Source: Mitsuaria chitosanitabida ATCC BAA-476 = NBRC 102408 (GTDB lineage Bacteria > Pseudomonadota > Gammaproteobacteria > Burkholderiales > Burkholderiaceae_C). Taken from it: a DNA stretch of 64,000 nucleotides. The stretch spans positions 62,001 through 126,000 of the forward strand of contig NZ_BCYP01000036.1 of the NCBI RefSeq assembly GCF_001598255.1, read 5' to 3'. Every line of letters begins with the position of its first letter. Within the stretch, counting starts at the first letter, position 1. The position numbers and the translations under genes were made by a program. This document shows positions 10,100 through 18,183 of this stretch, piece by piece. The notes under the pieces were generated by a model. The model was not told where the DNA came from. It did not search any database and worked only from the letters and a program-made list of their open reading frames with translations.

Positions 10100-11479
10100 A
10101 TGTTGTTCGAGGCTTTCTTGTCTTCCGCCGCGATGGAGACGGTGTTCTCCCCCGCCGCGGTGGTGCAGTCGATGATGGATGTGGAGGCCGCGCTGGCGCG
10201 CGCGGCCGCCGGGGCGGGGCTGATACCGGCACCCGCCGCGCAGGCGATCGTCAGCCTGTGCCGTGCCGAGCTCTACGACGTGCAGGCGCTGGTCGCCGCC
10301 GCGCCGCGCAGCGGCAGCCTGGCCCTGCCGATGGTGCAGCGGCTGCGCGAGACGGTCGCGCTGTTCGACCCCGCCGCCGCGGTCTACGTGCATCGCGGCG
10401 CCTCCGCCCAGGATCTGGTGGACACCGCGATGGCGATGCGCTCGCGCGAGGCGCTGCGCCTGATCGACGACGACCTGCAACTGCTCTGCGGCCAGCTGCT
10501 GGAGCTGGCCGAGCGCCACGCCGCCGTGCCGCTGCTGGGCCGCACCATGATGCAGCCCGCGCAGGTGATCAGCCTGCGCTTCAAGTTGATGAACTGGCTG
10601 ATGCCGTTGCTGCGCAGCGCCGAGCGCCTGCGGGAGCAGGGCCGCGAGTCGCTGCAGCTGCAGCTGGGCGGCGCGGTCGGGACGCTCGATGGCTTCGGCG
10701 ATCGGGCGGGCGAGGTGCTGGAGGCGGTCTCGCGCGAGCTGGACCTGCCGGCGCCGGAGATGGCCTGGCACACCCAGCGCGACCGCTGGCTGCGGCTCGG
10801 CCTGGAGGTGGGCCTGCTGTGCGGCAACCTGGGCAAGCTGGCGCAGGACTTCGCGCTGATGGCGCAGGCCGAGATCGACGAGCTCAACGAGCCGCCCGGC
10901 GAGGGCTACGGCGCCTGCACCACCATGCCGCACAAGAAGAACCCGGTGGCGGCGCTGCAGGCGCTGTCGGCGGTGCAGCGCGCGCCGCAGCGCGTGTCCG
11001 GCCTGCTGGCCTGCATGGCGCAGGAGCACGAACGCGGCCTGGGCCAGCAGCAGGCGGAACTGGCCGACTGGAGCGGCCTGATGGGCAGCGCGCACAGCGC
11101 GGTGCAGGCGCTCACCCGCGCGCTGGCCGAACCCGTGGTGCGCGTGGACCGCATGCGCGGTCATGTGCTGGACCGTCAGGGCCTGGTCGCCAGCGAGCGG
11201 CTGGAACTGCTGCTGCTGCCGCGCCTGGGACGCCAGCGCACCGGCGCCTTCGTGCGCGACCTGATCCATCGGGTCCGCCAGGGGCAGGGCACGCTGGAGC
11301 AACTGCTGAACGCCGCCATCGACGTCGGCGACCTGCCGGCCACCGCGCTGACCGCCGCCGAGCTGAAGTCGCTGTTCGACATCGATGCCGTCGCCGCGCA
11401 GGCCGACAGCCGCGTCGGCGACCTGATGACCCAGGCGCGGGCCCGGCTGGACGCGCTGGCGGCCCAGCCCGCCGTCTGA
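10100..11479 (+). CDS. pcaB: 3-carboxy-cis,cis-muconate cycloisomerase
   Basis: 459-residue member of the fumarase/aspartase superfamily, most like PcaB, which lactonises 3-carboxymuconate in the protocatechuate branch of the beta-ketoadipate pathway. The superfamily signature appears as TTMPHKKNPV at about residues 274-283 in place of GSSxMPxKxN, as in the lactonising group. An N-terminal FEAFLSSAAMETVFS and the AVGTLDG segment also fit. No other pca gene is adjacent, which is unusual because pcaB normally sits with pcaHG/pcaD. Adenylosuccinate lyase is a less likely alternative. Confidence 0.85.
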   Translation: MLFEAFLSSAAMETVFSPAAVVQSMMDVEAALARAAAGAGLIPAPAAQAIVSLCRAELYDVQALVAAAPRSGSLALPMVQRLRETVALFDPAAAVYVHRGASAQDLVDTAMAMRSREALRLIDDDLQLLCGQLLELAERHAAVPLLGRTMMQPAQVISLRFKLMNWLMPLLRSAERLREQGRESLQLQLGGAVGTLDGFGDRAGEVLEAVSRELDLPAPEMAWHTQRDRWLRLGLEVGLLCGNLGKLAQDFALMAQAEIDELNEPPGEGYGACTTMPHKKNPVAALQALSAVQRAPQRVSGLLACMAQEHERGLGQQQAELADWSGLMGSAHSAVQALTRALAEPVVRVDRMRGHVLDRQGLVASERLELLLLPRLGRQRTGAFVRDLIHRVRQGQGTLEQLLNAAIDVGDLPATALTAAELKSLFDIDAVAAQADSRVGDLMTQARARLDALAAQPAV

Positions 11480-11903
11480 TCGACCCGGAATGGGGCGCCG
11501 AAGCCCCGGTTCTGGGCGGTTCACGACCAAATATCCCAGTGCCGCGTAAGGATTTCTGCAAAAACAGGGCATTCCCATGTCCCCTGAATCCGCTATTTGA
11601 ACTTAATACACCCAGTTACACCTGCTACAAAACCGGCGGTGAGAAATCTCGGGAATCTCTCGCTGGTTTGGGCTTCCGCGAACTGCCGCGTGGTGTTGCG
11701 AGCGATATCTCGTGCATGCCCGCGATGTAACGGAGTTCCCTCAAATGCGGGGTTCCGGGCCCTTGGGGGATTGACCAGCCCCTGAACCCAGTACAGACCC
11801 GTAAGACCAAAGTCGCATTTGTTATCTATCGTACGGGCCGGAAGTAATTACTTTGAGTGGGCCATAGACTCGCCCCTGATAACGAAGCAGTCTGGAGTTG
11901 GGA
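11480..11903. other. Long, relatively AT-rich intergenic region
   Basis: 424 bp without a convincing gene between pcaB and the N-acyl amino acid synthase. It is visibly richer in A/T than its flanks. The distal 60 bp carry a 12-bp palindrome and promoter-like hexamers. Short open frames of about 60 codons on both strands have no ribosome site or recognisable product. Confidence 0.5.
11842..11881 (+). promoter_or_regulatory. Candidate promoter with upstream palindromic operator
   Basis: AAGTAATTACTT (11842-11853) is a perfect 12-bp palindrome that abuts TTGAGT (11853-11858). Exactly 17 bp later is CTGATA (11876-11881), a weak -10. The synthase ATG follows 22 bp later. An activator or repressor site overlapping a -35 box is the natural reading, but the -10 is poor. 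Confidence 0.4.
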
Positions 11904-12656
11904 ATGAGCGACGAAGCGCATCTGTCGGATATCGAACTGGAAGCCCCTGCCGGCCCCGTGCAGGCGTTCCAGTCGATTCATGCCGACATTCCGTTTGTCC
12001 GCTCCGACTCCGTCCACCTCGTTTCCCGCGACACCGAGTTCGGCCGCATCGAGATCCGCGCGCTGATGGAGCAGACCAGCAGCGACCTGCTCGAGCGCCG
12101 CTACGCGTCACGGGGTTACAAGCTGAGCCGCTCGGCCGACGTGACCTTGGGCGCGTACTGGGACGGCAAGCTGGTGTCGACGCTGGGGCTGCGCCGTGAC
12201 GGCGGCAGCCTGGCGGCCGACCAGAGCTTCCCGGAAGAGATGGCGGCGATGCGCCGCCAAGGCTGGCAGCTGTGCGAGTTCACCCGCCTGGCCGCCGATC
12301 CGGACGGCCCGTCCAAACTGGTGCTCGCCAGCCTGTTCCACCTGGCCTATCTGCATGCGATGCACTACTGGGGGGTGGAGTTCCTCGTCATCGAGGTCAA
12401 TCCGCGCCACAAGGGCTTCTACCGCCGCATGCTGGACTTCCAGCCGCACGGCGAGCAGCGCCTGCATCGCAGCGTCGGCGCGCCGGCGGTGCTGATGAGC
12501 CTGTCGCTGGCCTACGGCTCGACGCAGGTCGCCAAGCATGGCGGCTCGCTGAACGAGGACGGCCGCTCGCGCACCCTGTTCCCCTACTTCTTCTCGCCCC
12601 AGGACGAGCCCGAGCTGCTGCGCAAGCTCGCGGACGTCTACGGCTACGACGCCTGA
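11904..12656 (+). CDS. Long-chain N-acyl amino acid synthase, FeeM type
   Basis: 250-residue acyltransferase of the FeeM/GNAT-related group, which joins a fatty acyl chain from acyl-ACP to an amino acid and gives signal-like or surfactant-like N-acyl amino acids. Typical segments: RYASRGYKL near residue 70, VTLGAYWDGKLVSTLGLR, EMAAMRRQGWQLCEFTRLA, and later FLVIEVNPRHKGFYRRMLDF. Start 11904 has GGAG six bases upstream. Monocistronic with its own regulatory region. Relatives often occur with exosortase/PEP-CTERM loci, and an EpsA-like regulator lies 2.6 kb away, but no exosortase is seen here. An autoinducer-synthase relative is the alternative. Confidence 0.8.
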   Translation: MSDEAHLSDIELEAPAGPVQAFQSIHADIPFVRSDSVHLVSRDTEFGRIEIRALMEQTSSDLLERRYASRGYKLSRSADVTLGAYWDGKLVSTLGLRRDGGSLAADQSFPEEMAAMRRQGWQLCEFTRLAADPDGPSKLVLASLFHLAYLHAMHYWGVEFLVIEVNPRHKGFYRRMLDFQPHGEQRLHRSVGAPAVLMSLSLAYGSTQVAKHGGSLNEDGRSRTLFPYFFSPQDEPELLRKLADVYGYDA

Positions 12657-12677
12657 CGGCGTCCTCCCCGCACCGCC

Positions 12678-13598
12678 TCAGCCGCCCGCCTCCAGCCAGT
12701 GGAGGCTGAACCAGCCGCGCTCGTCGGTCCAATGCGCGGCCGGCGTGAAGCCCGCCTGACGCGCCAGATCCTGGAAGCTCGCCACGCTGTACTTGTAGGA
12801 GTTCTCGGTGTGCAGGCTCTTGCCCGGCGCGAGCGTGTACTGCCGACCCTGCAGCTGCAGCAGCTGCGGTCCGCGCGGCAGCAGGTGCATCTCGATGCGG
12901 TGCAGGCGCGGCTCGTAGAACGCGTAATGGTCGAAGCCGCTCGCGTCGCATTCCAGACCCAGCTCGCGCTGCGCATGACGCAGCAGGTTCAGGTTGAAGC
13001 GCGCCGTCACGCCCTGCGCGTCGTTGTAGGCCGCGTGCAGCAGCGCCGGGTCCTTGATCAGGTCGACCCCGATCAGCAGCGCGCCGCCGTCGAGTTCGTC
13101 GCGCAGCAGCTTCAGGAAGTCCAGCGCCTGCGCCGGGTCGAAGTTGCCGATGCTCGAGCCCGGGAAGAAGCCGATGCGGCGGCCGTCCGTGGGCGGATCC
13201 GGCAGCACATGCATGCGGGTGAAGTCCGCGACCACCGGCAGGATGCGCAGCGCGGGATGTTCCGCCTGCAGCGATTCGCAGGCCGCGAGCAGATGCGGGC
13301 CGGAGATGTCCACCGGCACGAAGCTGTGCGGCCGCTCGGCGCGTTCCAGCAGCAGGCGCACCTTCACCAGCGCGCCGGCGCCGTACTCGATCAGCTGCGC
13401 GTCACGGCCCATGCGGCGCGCGAAGTCCGGTGCGTGCCGGCGCAGCAGCGCCAGTTCGGTGCGGGTGGGGTAGTACTCGGGCAGTTCGCAGATCCGCTCG
13501 AAGAGCGCGGAGCCCTCGGCGTCGTAGAAGTACTTGGGGGAGATCTCGTGCACCGGGCCGGCGAGCGCCGCGTGCAGGTCTTCGGCGAAGGAACTCAT
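12678..13598 (-). CDS. egtD: L-histidine N-alpha-methyltransferase EgtD
   Basis: 306-residue SAM-dependent enzyme that trimethylates histidine to hercynine, the first step of ergothioneine synthesis. The SAM site reads LIEYGAGALVKVRLLL near residue 68, with FFPGSSIGNFDP near 143. The substrate region includes HAAYNDAQGVTARFN near 190 and the C-terminal HTENSYKYS. Full length. Its ATG overlaps the stop of egtB by four bases, so egtB-egtD is one translationally coupled operon. Confidence 0.95.
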   Translation of the reverse strand: MSSFAEDLHAALAGPVHEISPKYFYDAEGSALFERICELPEYYPTRTELALLRRHAPDFARRMGRDAQLIEYGAGALVKVRLLLERAERPHSFVPVDISGPHLLAACESLQAEHPALRILPVVADFTRMHVLPDPPTDGRRIGFFPGSSIGNFDPAQALDFLKLLRDELDGGALLIGVDLIKDPALLHAAYNDAQGVTARFNLNLLRHAQRELGLECDASGFDHYAFYEPRLHRIEMHLLPRGPQLLQLQGRQYTLAPGKSLHTENSYKYSVASFQDLARQAGFTPAAHWTDERGWFSLHWLEAGG

Positions 13599-14965
13599 GC
13601 GTGGGTCTCCGCGCGCGGGCGCGCATCACGGGCCAGTCGCAGCCCGCTGAACTGCCAGCGCGCCGCCGGCGGGAAGAAATTGCGGTAGGTCGGGCGCGTG
13701 TGGCCGGGCGGCGTCGCGAGGCTGCCGCCGCGCAGCACCAGCTGGCCGACCATGAACTTGCCGTTGTATTCCGAGGCCGCGCCTTCCAGCGGGCGGAAGC
13801 CGGGATAGGGGTGGTAGGCCGAGCGTGTCCACTGCCAGACCTGATCGTCCAGCTGCGCCATGCCGGGCAGGGCCGCGGCGGCTTCCCACTCGTGCTCCGA
13901 GGGCAGGCGCGCGCCGGCCCATTCGGCATAGGCGGCCGCCTCGTAGAAGCTGAGCTGCATCACCGGCGCCCCAGGGTCCAGGGCCTGCACGCCGTGCAGG
14001 CCGAAGACCGACCAGCCCGTGGGGCCTCGCGCGCCCTGGGCGTTCTCGGCGTTCTCGGCGTCGCCCGGATCCGCGCCGTCCTCCGGCGCGATCCAGTAGG
14101 GCGGGGCGCGCCAGTCCTGCGCCTGCACCGTGGCCCAGCCATCGGACAGCCACCATCGCGGCTCGCGGTAGCCCCCGGCATCGATGAAACGCAGGAACTC
14201 GCCGCAAGTCACCAGGCGGCTGGCGATCTCGAAGGGTTCCAGCCAGGTGCGGTGGCGCGGGCCCTCGTTGTCGAAGGCAAAACCCGCCCCCGGGACGGGG
14301 CCCGGCGATCCCGCCGAAGCCGATCCGGACGACGACCCGGGCCCCGTGCCCGTCCCCCGATCGCGGCCCTCGGCGTCGTGGCCGATGTCGACGAGGCCTC
14401 CCGCATGCGGAATCCACTCGGCGCGCGACTCGGCGAAGCGCGGTGGCTCGCCCGCCCGCATCGCCGGCCGCCAGGGGTGGCAGGACAGCAGATGCAGCGC
14501 GTCCGTCAGCAGCAGCTCCTGGTGCTGCTGCTCGTGGTTGAGACCGAGCTCCAGCGTCGGCGCGATCGAGGCCCATTGCGCCTCGCTGGCGCGCGCGATC
14601 AACGCGTGGACCTGCTCGTCGACATGGCGACGGTAGGCGCGCACCTCGTCGAGCGAGGGCCGCGTCAGCAGGCCGCGCCGCGGACGCGGGTGGCGCGGGC
14701 CCAGGCCTTCGTAGTACGAGTTGAAGAGGACGTGATAGCTCTCGTCGAGCGGGCGGTAGCCGGCCAAGAAGGGCCGCAGCAGCAGCGCCTCGAAGAACCA
14801 GCTGGTATGGGCCTGATGCCATTTGGCCGGACTCGCGTCGGGCATGGACTGCGCGGCCTGGTCCTCGGCGGACAGGGGTTCGGCCAGCGTCAAGGTGTGA
14901 CGCCGGACCGCATCGAAACGGCGCGCGAGATCGCGCCGGTCGAGCGGCAGATCGTGATCCGACAT
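13595..14965 (-). CDS. egtB: Ergothioneine biosynthesis protein EgtB (sulfoxide synthase)
   Basis: 456-residue non-haem iron enzyme that links hercynine to cysteine or gamma-Glu-Cys and oxidises it to the sulfoxide. It has an N-terminal DinB-like domain with the iron motif HEQQHQE near residue 139 and a C-terminal FGE-sulfatase domain ending in LRGGSLATPPGH and RNFFPPAARWQFSGLR. Start 14965 has AGGAG eight bases upstream; earlier in-frame codons lack support. A Gly/Ser-rich insert of about 25 residues follows the iron domain (near RDRGTGTGPGSSSGS), not expected in the family core. No egtA, egtC or egtE is adjacent. Confidence 0.94.
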   Translation of the reverse strand: MSDHDLPLDRRDLARRFDAVRRHTLTLAEPLSAEDQAAQSMPDASPAKWHQAHTSWFFEALLLRPFLAGYRPLDESYHVLFNSYYEGLGPRHPRPRRGLLTRPSLDEVRAYRRHVDEQVHALIARASEAQWASIAPTLELGLNHEQQHQELLLTDALHLLSCHPWRPAMRAGEPPRFAESRAEWIPHAGGLVDIGHDAEGRDRGTGTGPGSSSGSASAGSPGPVPGAGFAFDNEGPRHRTWLEPFEIASRLVTCGEFLRFIDAGGYREPRWWLSDGWATVQAQDWRAPPYWIAPEDGADPGDAENAENAQGARGPTGWSVFGLHGVQALDPGAPVMQLSFYEAAAYAEWAGARLPSEHEWEAAAALPGMAQLDDQVWQWTRSAYHPYPGFRPLEGAASEYNGKFMVGQLVLRGGSLATPPGHTRPTYRNFFPPAARWQFSGLRLARDARPRAETHA

Positions 14966-15278
14966 GCAAGCAACTCCTGCGGATCCGGGGGAGGCGGATC
15001 GCTGCTGAACGGTAGCCGATTTGACCGGGCCGTGCCCGTCGCGGGCCGCTCGCCGCGCGCTGGAACGCCGGCTCAGCTGCCAGCCGATGTCAGGTAGGGC
15101 AAGGCGGGTACCCATGTCGCGGGGCCGCTCCTCGACGGACTCGGCTGCGGGGAGAGGCGACGGAGGACCCGCCTCCGGCCGAGTTCGGGTGAAGAGGCGT
15201 ATCAGGCGTCGCGATTCGTTCATCGCGCCGTCATCGCGGACCGGCAGGCTGCGGGCGACCCGGCTCACGCATCGTCCC
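14966..15278. other. Intergenic region between egtBD and the LuxR-type gene
   Basis: 313 bp between divergent genes. The egtB ribosome site lies at its left edge. Open frames extend into it from both sides but have no ribosome sites and no family-like sequence. I see no clear promoter, hairpin or repeat. Confidence 0.45.
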
Positions 15279-16127
15279 ATGTCCATGACGCAGCCCTTTC
15301 CGACGCCATTGCCCCCCGACCGCTTCGACCGCGCCGAGCGTGTCGCCGAGGGCGGCGACGCGTTGCCGCTGGCCTGGCTGCAGGAGCGCGTGCTCGGCGA
15401 GCGCCTGCTGGAGGCGATGTGGAGCGCGCGCCAGCCCGCCACGCCGGCGCAGTTCTTCGTCTGGAGCCAGAGCCGGCTGCAGCCGCTGCTGCCGCATCGC
15501 CTGCTGGTCTGCGCGACCGACGTGCCGCCGTCGCCGCGCCTGCAGGCACAGCTCTTCCACCTGAAGCCCATCGGCACCACGCTGCAGGCGCAGCTGGAGA
15601 CGCCGGACCATGGGCTGTGGTTGCACCTGATCCGTCGCTGGGGCGAGGGCCGCCGGCCGGTGCGCCTCGATGTCGCCAGCGAGGCGCCGTTCGCGCTCTT
15701 CCAGCCGCTGCTCGAGGCGGGCCTGCGCACGCTGGCCCTGCACGGCATCGCGGGCGACGGGGACCGACCGCAGAGCCTGTTCCTGCTCGGCGGCGACGAC
15801 TGGGACGAAGAGCAGATGCAGCGCTTCGAGCTGATGACGCCGTCGCTGCACGCGGCCTGGCGCCGCTCGCGGCTGCAGCAGCGGGGTCAGGCCTTGCCGC
15901 GCCGCATCGGCATGCTGGTGACGCCGCGGGAACAGCAGATCGTGGAAGGCCTGCGCGCGGGCCTGAGCAACGAGGGCATCGCGATCCAGCTGGGCATCAG
16001 CATGTTCACGGTGAAGAACCACGTGCGCAAGATCCTGCGCAAGCTGGGCGCCAACAACCGCGCCCAGGCGGTCGCGATCGCGATGGCGCGGCGCGAGTTC
16101 AGCGAGCCGGATCCGACGGCACCTTGA
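15279..16127 (+). CDS. LuxR-type transcriptional regulator, EpsA-like
   Basis: About 282 residues. The C-terminal 60 hold a LuxR/GerE HTH (LTPREQQIVEGLRAGLSNEG, then MFTVKNHVRKILRKLGANNR). The N-terminal 200 residues are not a response-regulator receiver and resemble the EpsA group of regulators associated with exopolysaccharide and PEP-CTERM loci. Start is uncertain: ATG 15279 or 15285, neither with a clear ribosome site. The gene converges with, and overlaps by 29 bp, the VanZ-like gene. A link to the FeeM-type synthase upstream is plausible but only inferred. Confidence 0.78.
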   Translation: MSMTQPFPTPLPPDRFDRAERVAEGGDALPLAWLQERVLGERLLEAMWSARQPATPAQFFVWSQSRLQPLLPHRLLVCATDVPPSPRLQAQLFHLKPIGTTLQAQLETPDHGLWLHLIRRWGEGRRPVRLDVASEAPFALFQPLLEAGLRTLALHGIAGDGDRPQSLFLLGGDDWDEEQMQRFELMTPSLHAAWRRSRLQQRGQALPRRIGMLVTPREQQIVEGLRAGLSNEGIAIQLGISMFTVKNHVRKILRKLGANNRAQAVAIAMARREFSEPDPTAP

Positions 16128-16500
16128 GGCGCCCGGCCAGGCGGATGATCACGGCGTGCAGCGCGACGCCGATGAAGGCGCCGACCATGTCGGCGGCGAC
16201 GTCGCGCACGTCGGCGTCCCGGCCGGGGATCTGGGACTGCACCAGCTCGATCAGGATGCCGTAGGCGAGCATCGCCAGCAGCACGATCCAGACGCGGCGC
16301 CGGCCCGTGCGCAGGCTCTGCATCGCCACGACGGTGAGCGTGGCGAAGGCGGCGAAGTGATTGGCCTTGTCCCAGCCCAGATCGGCCGCCGGTGGTGGAT
16401 TCGGGGAGAACGCGAGCCAGCTCACGACGCCGATCAGCACCAGGAACAGCAGGCGCCAGGCGGCGCGCCAGCGCGGGTCATGCAGGACAGCAGCGATCAC
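16099..16500 (-). CDS. VanZ-family membrane protein
   Basis: 133-residue protein with about four membrane spans and the VanZ pattern: LLFLVLIGVVSWLAFSP, then DKANHFAAFATL near residue 44 and GILIELVQSQIPGRDADVRD near 80, where the acidic and His/Gln residues are conserved. VanZ-like proteins are of unknown biochemical role (the founding member raises teicoplanin resistance), and some are neighbours of exopolysaccharide/exosortase genes. Its 3' end overlaps the 3' end of the EpsA-like gene by 29 bp in convergent orientation. Confidence 0.85.
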   Translation of the reverse strand: MIAAVLHDPRWRAAWRLLFLVLIGVVSWLAFSPNPPPAADLGWDKANHFAAFATLTVVAMQSLRTGRRRVWIVLLAMLAYGILIELVQSQIPGRDADVRDVAADMVGAFIGVALHAVIIRLAGRLKVPSDPAR

Positions 16501-16674
16501 GTGAGCCCGCCTCCGGTCCGGGCGGGGCGCAGTGTGCCACGGGGACCGTGATCGACGCGTGAGCCCTTCGGACCGACGCCGGCGGCAGTGCCACGCGCCG
16601 CGCCGATCAACGCCGGTTCAGCGCCGGCTCGATGCGGGCTCGAGGCGGGCGCAGGGCCTCGACACGCCGAGCGC

Positions 16675-17460
16675 TCATTCGAGGTTCTCGTGGTGGCTGC
16701 TCGCGCCGCGCTTCCAGTAGGCGGCGGCGCGGATGGCGTGGCGGTCGTGGCCCTTCTCGTCGACCAGGATGCGACGCAGCTCGGCCATCGCGGCGGCCTC
16801 GCCGGCGCACCAGGCATAGCCCTCGCCACCGGGCAAGGTCAGCGCGCGCGCCGCCTCCAGCAGCGCGGCCGGTCCGTCGACCCAGCGCAGGTCCAGCGAG
16901 GCCCGGCTTGGCAGCGCGCGGCGGTCGTTCTCGGGCACGTCCAGCAGCACGATCGCGCGCGTGCCGGCAGGCAACTCCTCGAGCCGCCGCGCGATGGCGG
17001 GCAGGGCGGTCTCGTCGCCGGCGAGCAGGTGCCAGTCGAAATCGGTCGGGATGACGAAGGAGCCGCGCGGTCCCGCGACGGTCAGCGTCTGGCCGGGTCG
17101 CGCGCCGGCGGCCCAGGCCGCGGCGGGGCCGTCGCCGTGCTGCGCGAACTCGAGCACCAGCTCGCGCGCCGCGTTGTCGTAGCGGCGAGGGGTGTAGTCG
17201 CGCATCACCGGTGTCTCGCCGCTGGCGTCGAAGATCAGCTTCACGTGATCGTCGAAGGAGGCGCTGATGAAGTCGGACAGCGAGTCGCCGCCCAGCGTCA
17301 CGCGGCGGAAGTTGGGCGTCACGTCGTCGACCGCGAGCACGGAGAGCTCGCGACGCTTGATCTCGTGGCGGACGCGCTGCACGCGGCTATCGGCCGGTGC
17401 GGGGGTGGCGGTGTCCAGGGATGCGCGGGTGGGGGCGTTGTCGGGGGTGTCGGTCGTCAT
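16675..17460 (-). CDS. Siderophore-interacting protein (FAD-dependent ferric-siderophore reductase)
   Basis: 261-residue ViuB/SIP-family flavoprotein that releases iron from ferric siderophores in the cytoplasm with NAD(P)H. The FAD-binding motif MRDYTPRRYD lies near residue 87, followed by PRGSFVIP and HLLAGDETALPAIARRLEEL near 140. The C-terminal NADP-like domain ends in AAYWKRGASSHHE. ATG 17460 was chosen; an upstream in-frame TTG (17487) would start inside a probable operator. It is divergent from a MarR gene whose operators occupy the promoter. Confidence 0.9.
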   Translation of the reverse strand: MTTDTPDNAPTRASLDTATPAPADSRVQRVRHEIKRRELSVLAVDDVTPNFRRVTLGGDSLSDFISASFDDHVKLIFDASGETPVMRDYTPRRYDNAARELVLEFAQHGDGPAAAWAAGARPGQTLTVAGPRGSFVIPTDFDWHLLAGDETALPAIARRLEELPAGTRAIVLLDVPENDRRALPSRASLDLRWVDGPAALLEAARALTLPGGEGYAWCAGEAAAMAELRRILVDEKGHDRHAIRAAAYWKRGASSHHENLE

Positions 17461-17480
17461 TGCCGGGTTGCTTCTCTTCG

Positions 17481-17524
17481 TTGACAATGTCCACCATCTT
17501 GCGGAGAACGATTGACAATGTCAA
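17481..17524. promoter_or_regulatory. Twin MarR operators
   Basis: TTGACAATGTCAA at 17512-17524 is a perfect dyad (TTGACA-A-TGTCAA) that overlaps the marR start codon. TTGACAATGTCCA at 17481-17493 is the same site with one mismatch. The copies are 31 bp apart, three helical turns, so two dimers would sit on one face of DNA between the divergent SIP and MarR genes. Strong sign of autoregulation and joint control. Confidence 0.75.
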
Positions 17525-17973
17525 CCAACACCACCGGCCGTAGGGGCAAGGACGACGACGTGCTGGAGCTGATCCACACGGTGATGCATCAGTACCGGGC
17601 CCGGCAATACCGCTTCCTGCGCGACAGTCCCAGCGACATCACGCACATGGAGGGGAAGGTGCTGGGGTTCTTCGACCGGCATCCCGGCGGCACGCAGAGC
17701 GACCTGGCGCAGCACAGCGGTCGGGACAAGGCGCAGCTGGCGCGCCTGATCAAGGGCCTGCGGGACAAGGGCCTGCTGGACGCGGAGACCGATGAGGTCG
17801 ATCGCCGTCAGGTGCGGCTGCGGCTGAGCGAGGCTGGCGAGGCGGTGCAGCGCGAGCTCAAGCGCCAGGCACGGCAGCTGTCCGCGCACGCGGTGACGGG
17901 GCTGAGCGCGGCGGAGCATCAGCAGCTGATGGCGCTGCTCAAGCGCGTGCAGGCGAACCTGGGCGAGGAGTGA
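17518..17973 (+). CDS. MarR-family transcriptional regulator
   Basis: 151-residue winged-HTH protein. The DNA-binding part runs QSDLAQHSGRDKAQLARLIK to the wing DEVDRRQVRLRLSEAG (about residues 60-110), the core of the MarR family. GGAG lies 11 bases before ATG 17518 and five before an in-frame TTG at 17512, so the shorter spacing favours a two-residue longer form; either start lies within the second operator copy. Ligand unknown. It probably represses the divergent siderophore-reductase gene and itself. Confidence 0.9.
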   Translation: MSTNTTGRRGKDDDVLELIHTVMHQYRARQYRFLRDSPSDITHMEGKVLGFFDRHPGGTQSDLAQHSGRDKAQLARLIKGLRDKGLLDAETDEVDRRQVRLRLSEAGEAVQRELKRQARQLSAHAVTGLSAAEHQQLMALLKRVQANLGEE

Positions 17974-18049
17974 GACGAAAAAATCTCCCGGAAGCTTGTC
18001 GACCCCGAAAAGTTCGCCTATACTCTTAGACTCTGTTGTTCGCGACAGC

Positions 18050-18125
18050 GCCGATGTAGCTCAGTTGGTAGAGCAGCGCATTCGTAATGCGAAGGTCGGG
18101 AGTTCGACTCTCTTCATCGGCACCA
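18050..18125 (+). tRNA. tRNA-Thr (CGU)
   Basis: 76-nt tRNA with GCCGATG/CATCGGC acceptor arms, D arm AGCTCAGTTGGTAGAGC, anticodon loop TTCGTAA (anticodon CGU, Thr), T arm with GTTCGACTC and encoded CCA. Followed within 10 bp by a strong intrinsic terminator. Confidence 0.97.
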
Positions 18126-18130
18126 ATCTG

Positions 18131-18165
18131 AAAAGCCGCTTGGGTTCTCCCAAGCGGCTTTTTCT
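18131..18165 (+). terminator. Rho-independent terminator after tRNA-Thr
   Basis: Perfect 13-bp stem AAAGCCGCTTGGG / CCCAAGCGGCTTT with a TTCT loop, followed by a T-rich tail (TTTTTCTTT). It ends the tRNA-Thr transcript. The opposite strand may also serve the convergent lipoprotein gene. Confidence 0.93.
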
Positions 18166-18183
18166 TTGCTCGAGTGGCCTTGT

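Noticed and set aside
11597..11810. Two small open frames (about 61 codons) in the pcaB-synthase gap
   Set aside because: No ribosome site, no codon bias like the neighbours and no recognisable peptide features.
14966..15748. N-terminal extension of EgtB by about 260 residues
   Set aside because: No EgtB has such a domain, the sequence is low in hydrophobic pattern, and ATG 14965 has a good AGGAG.
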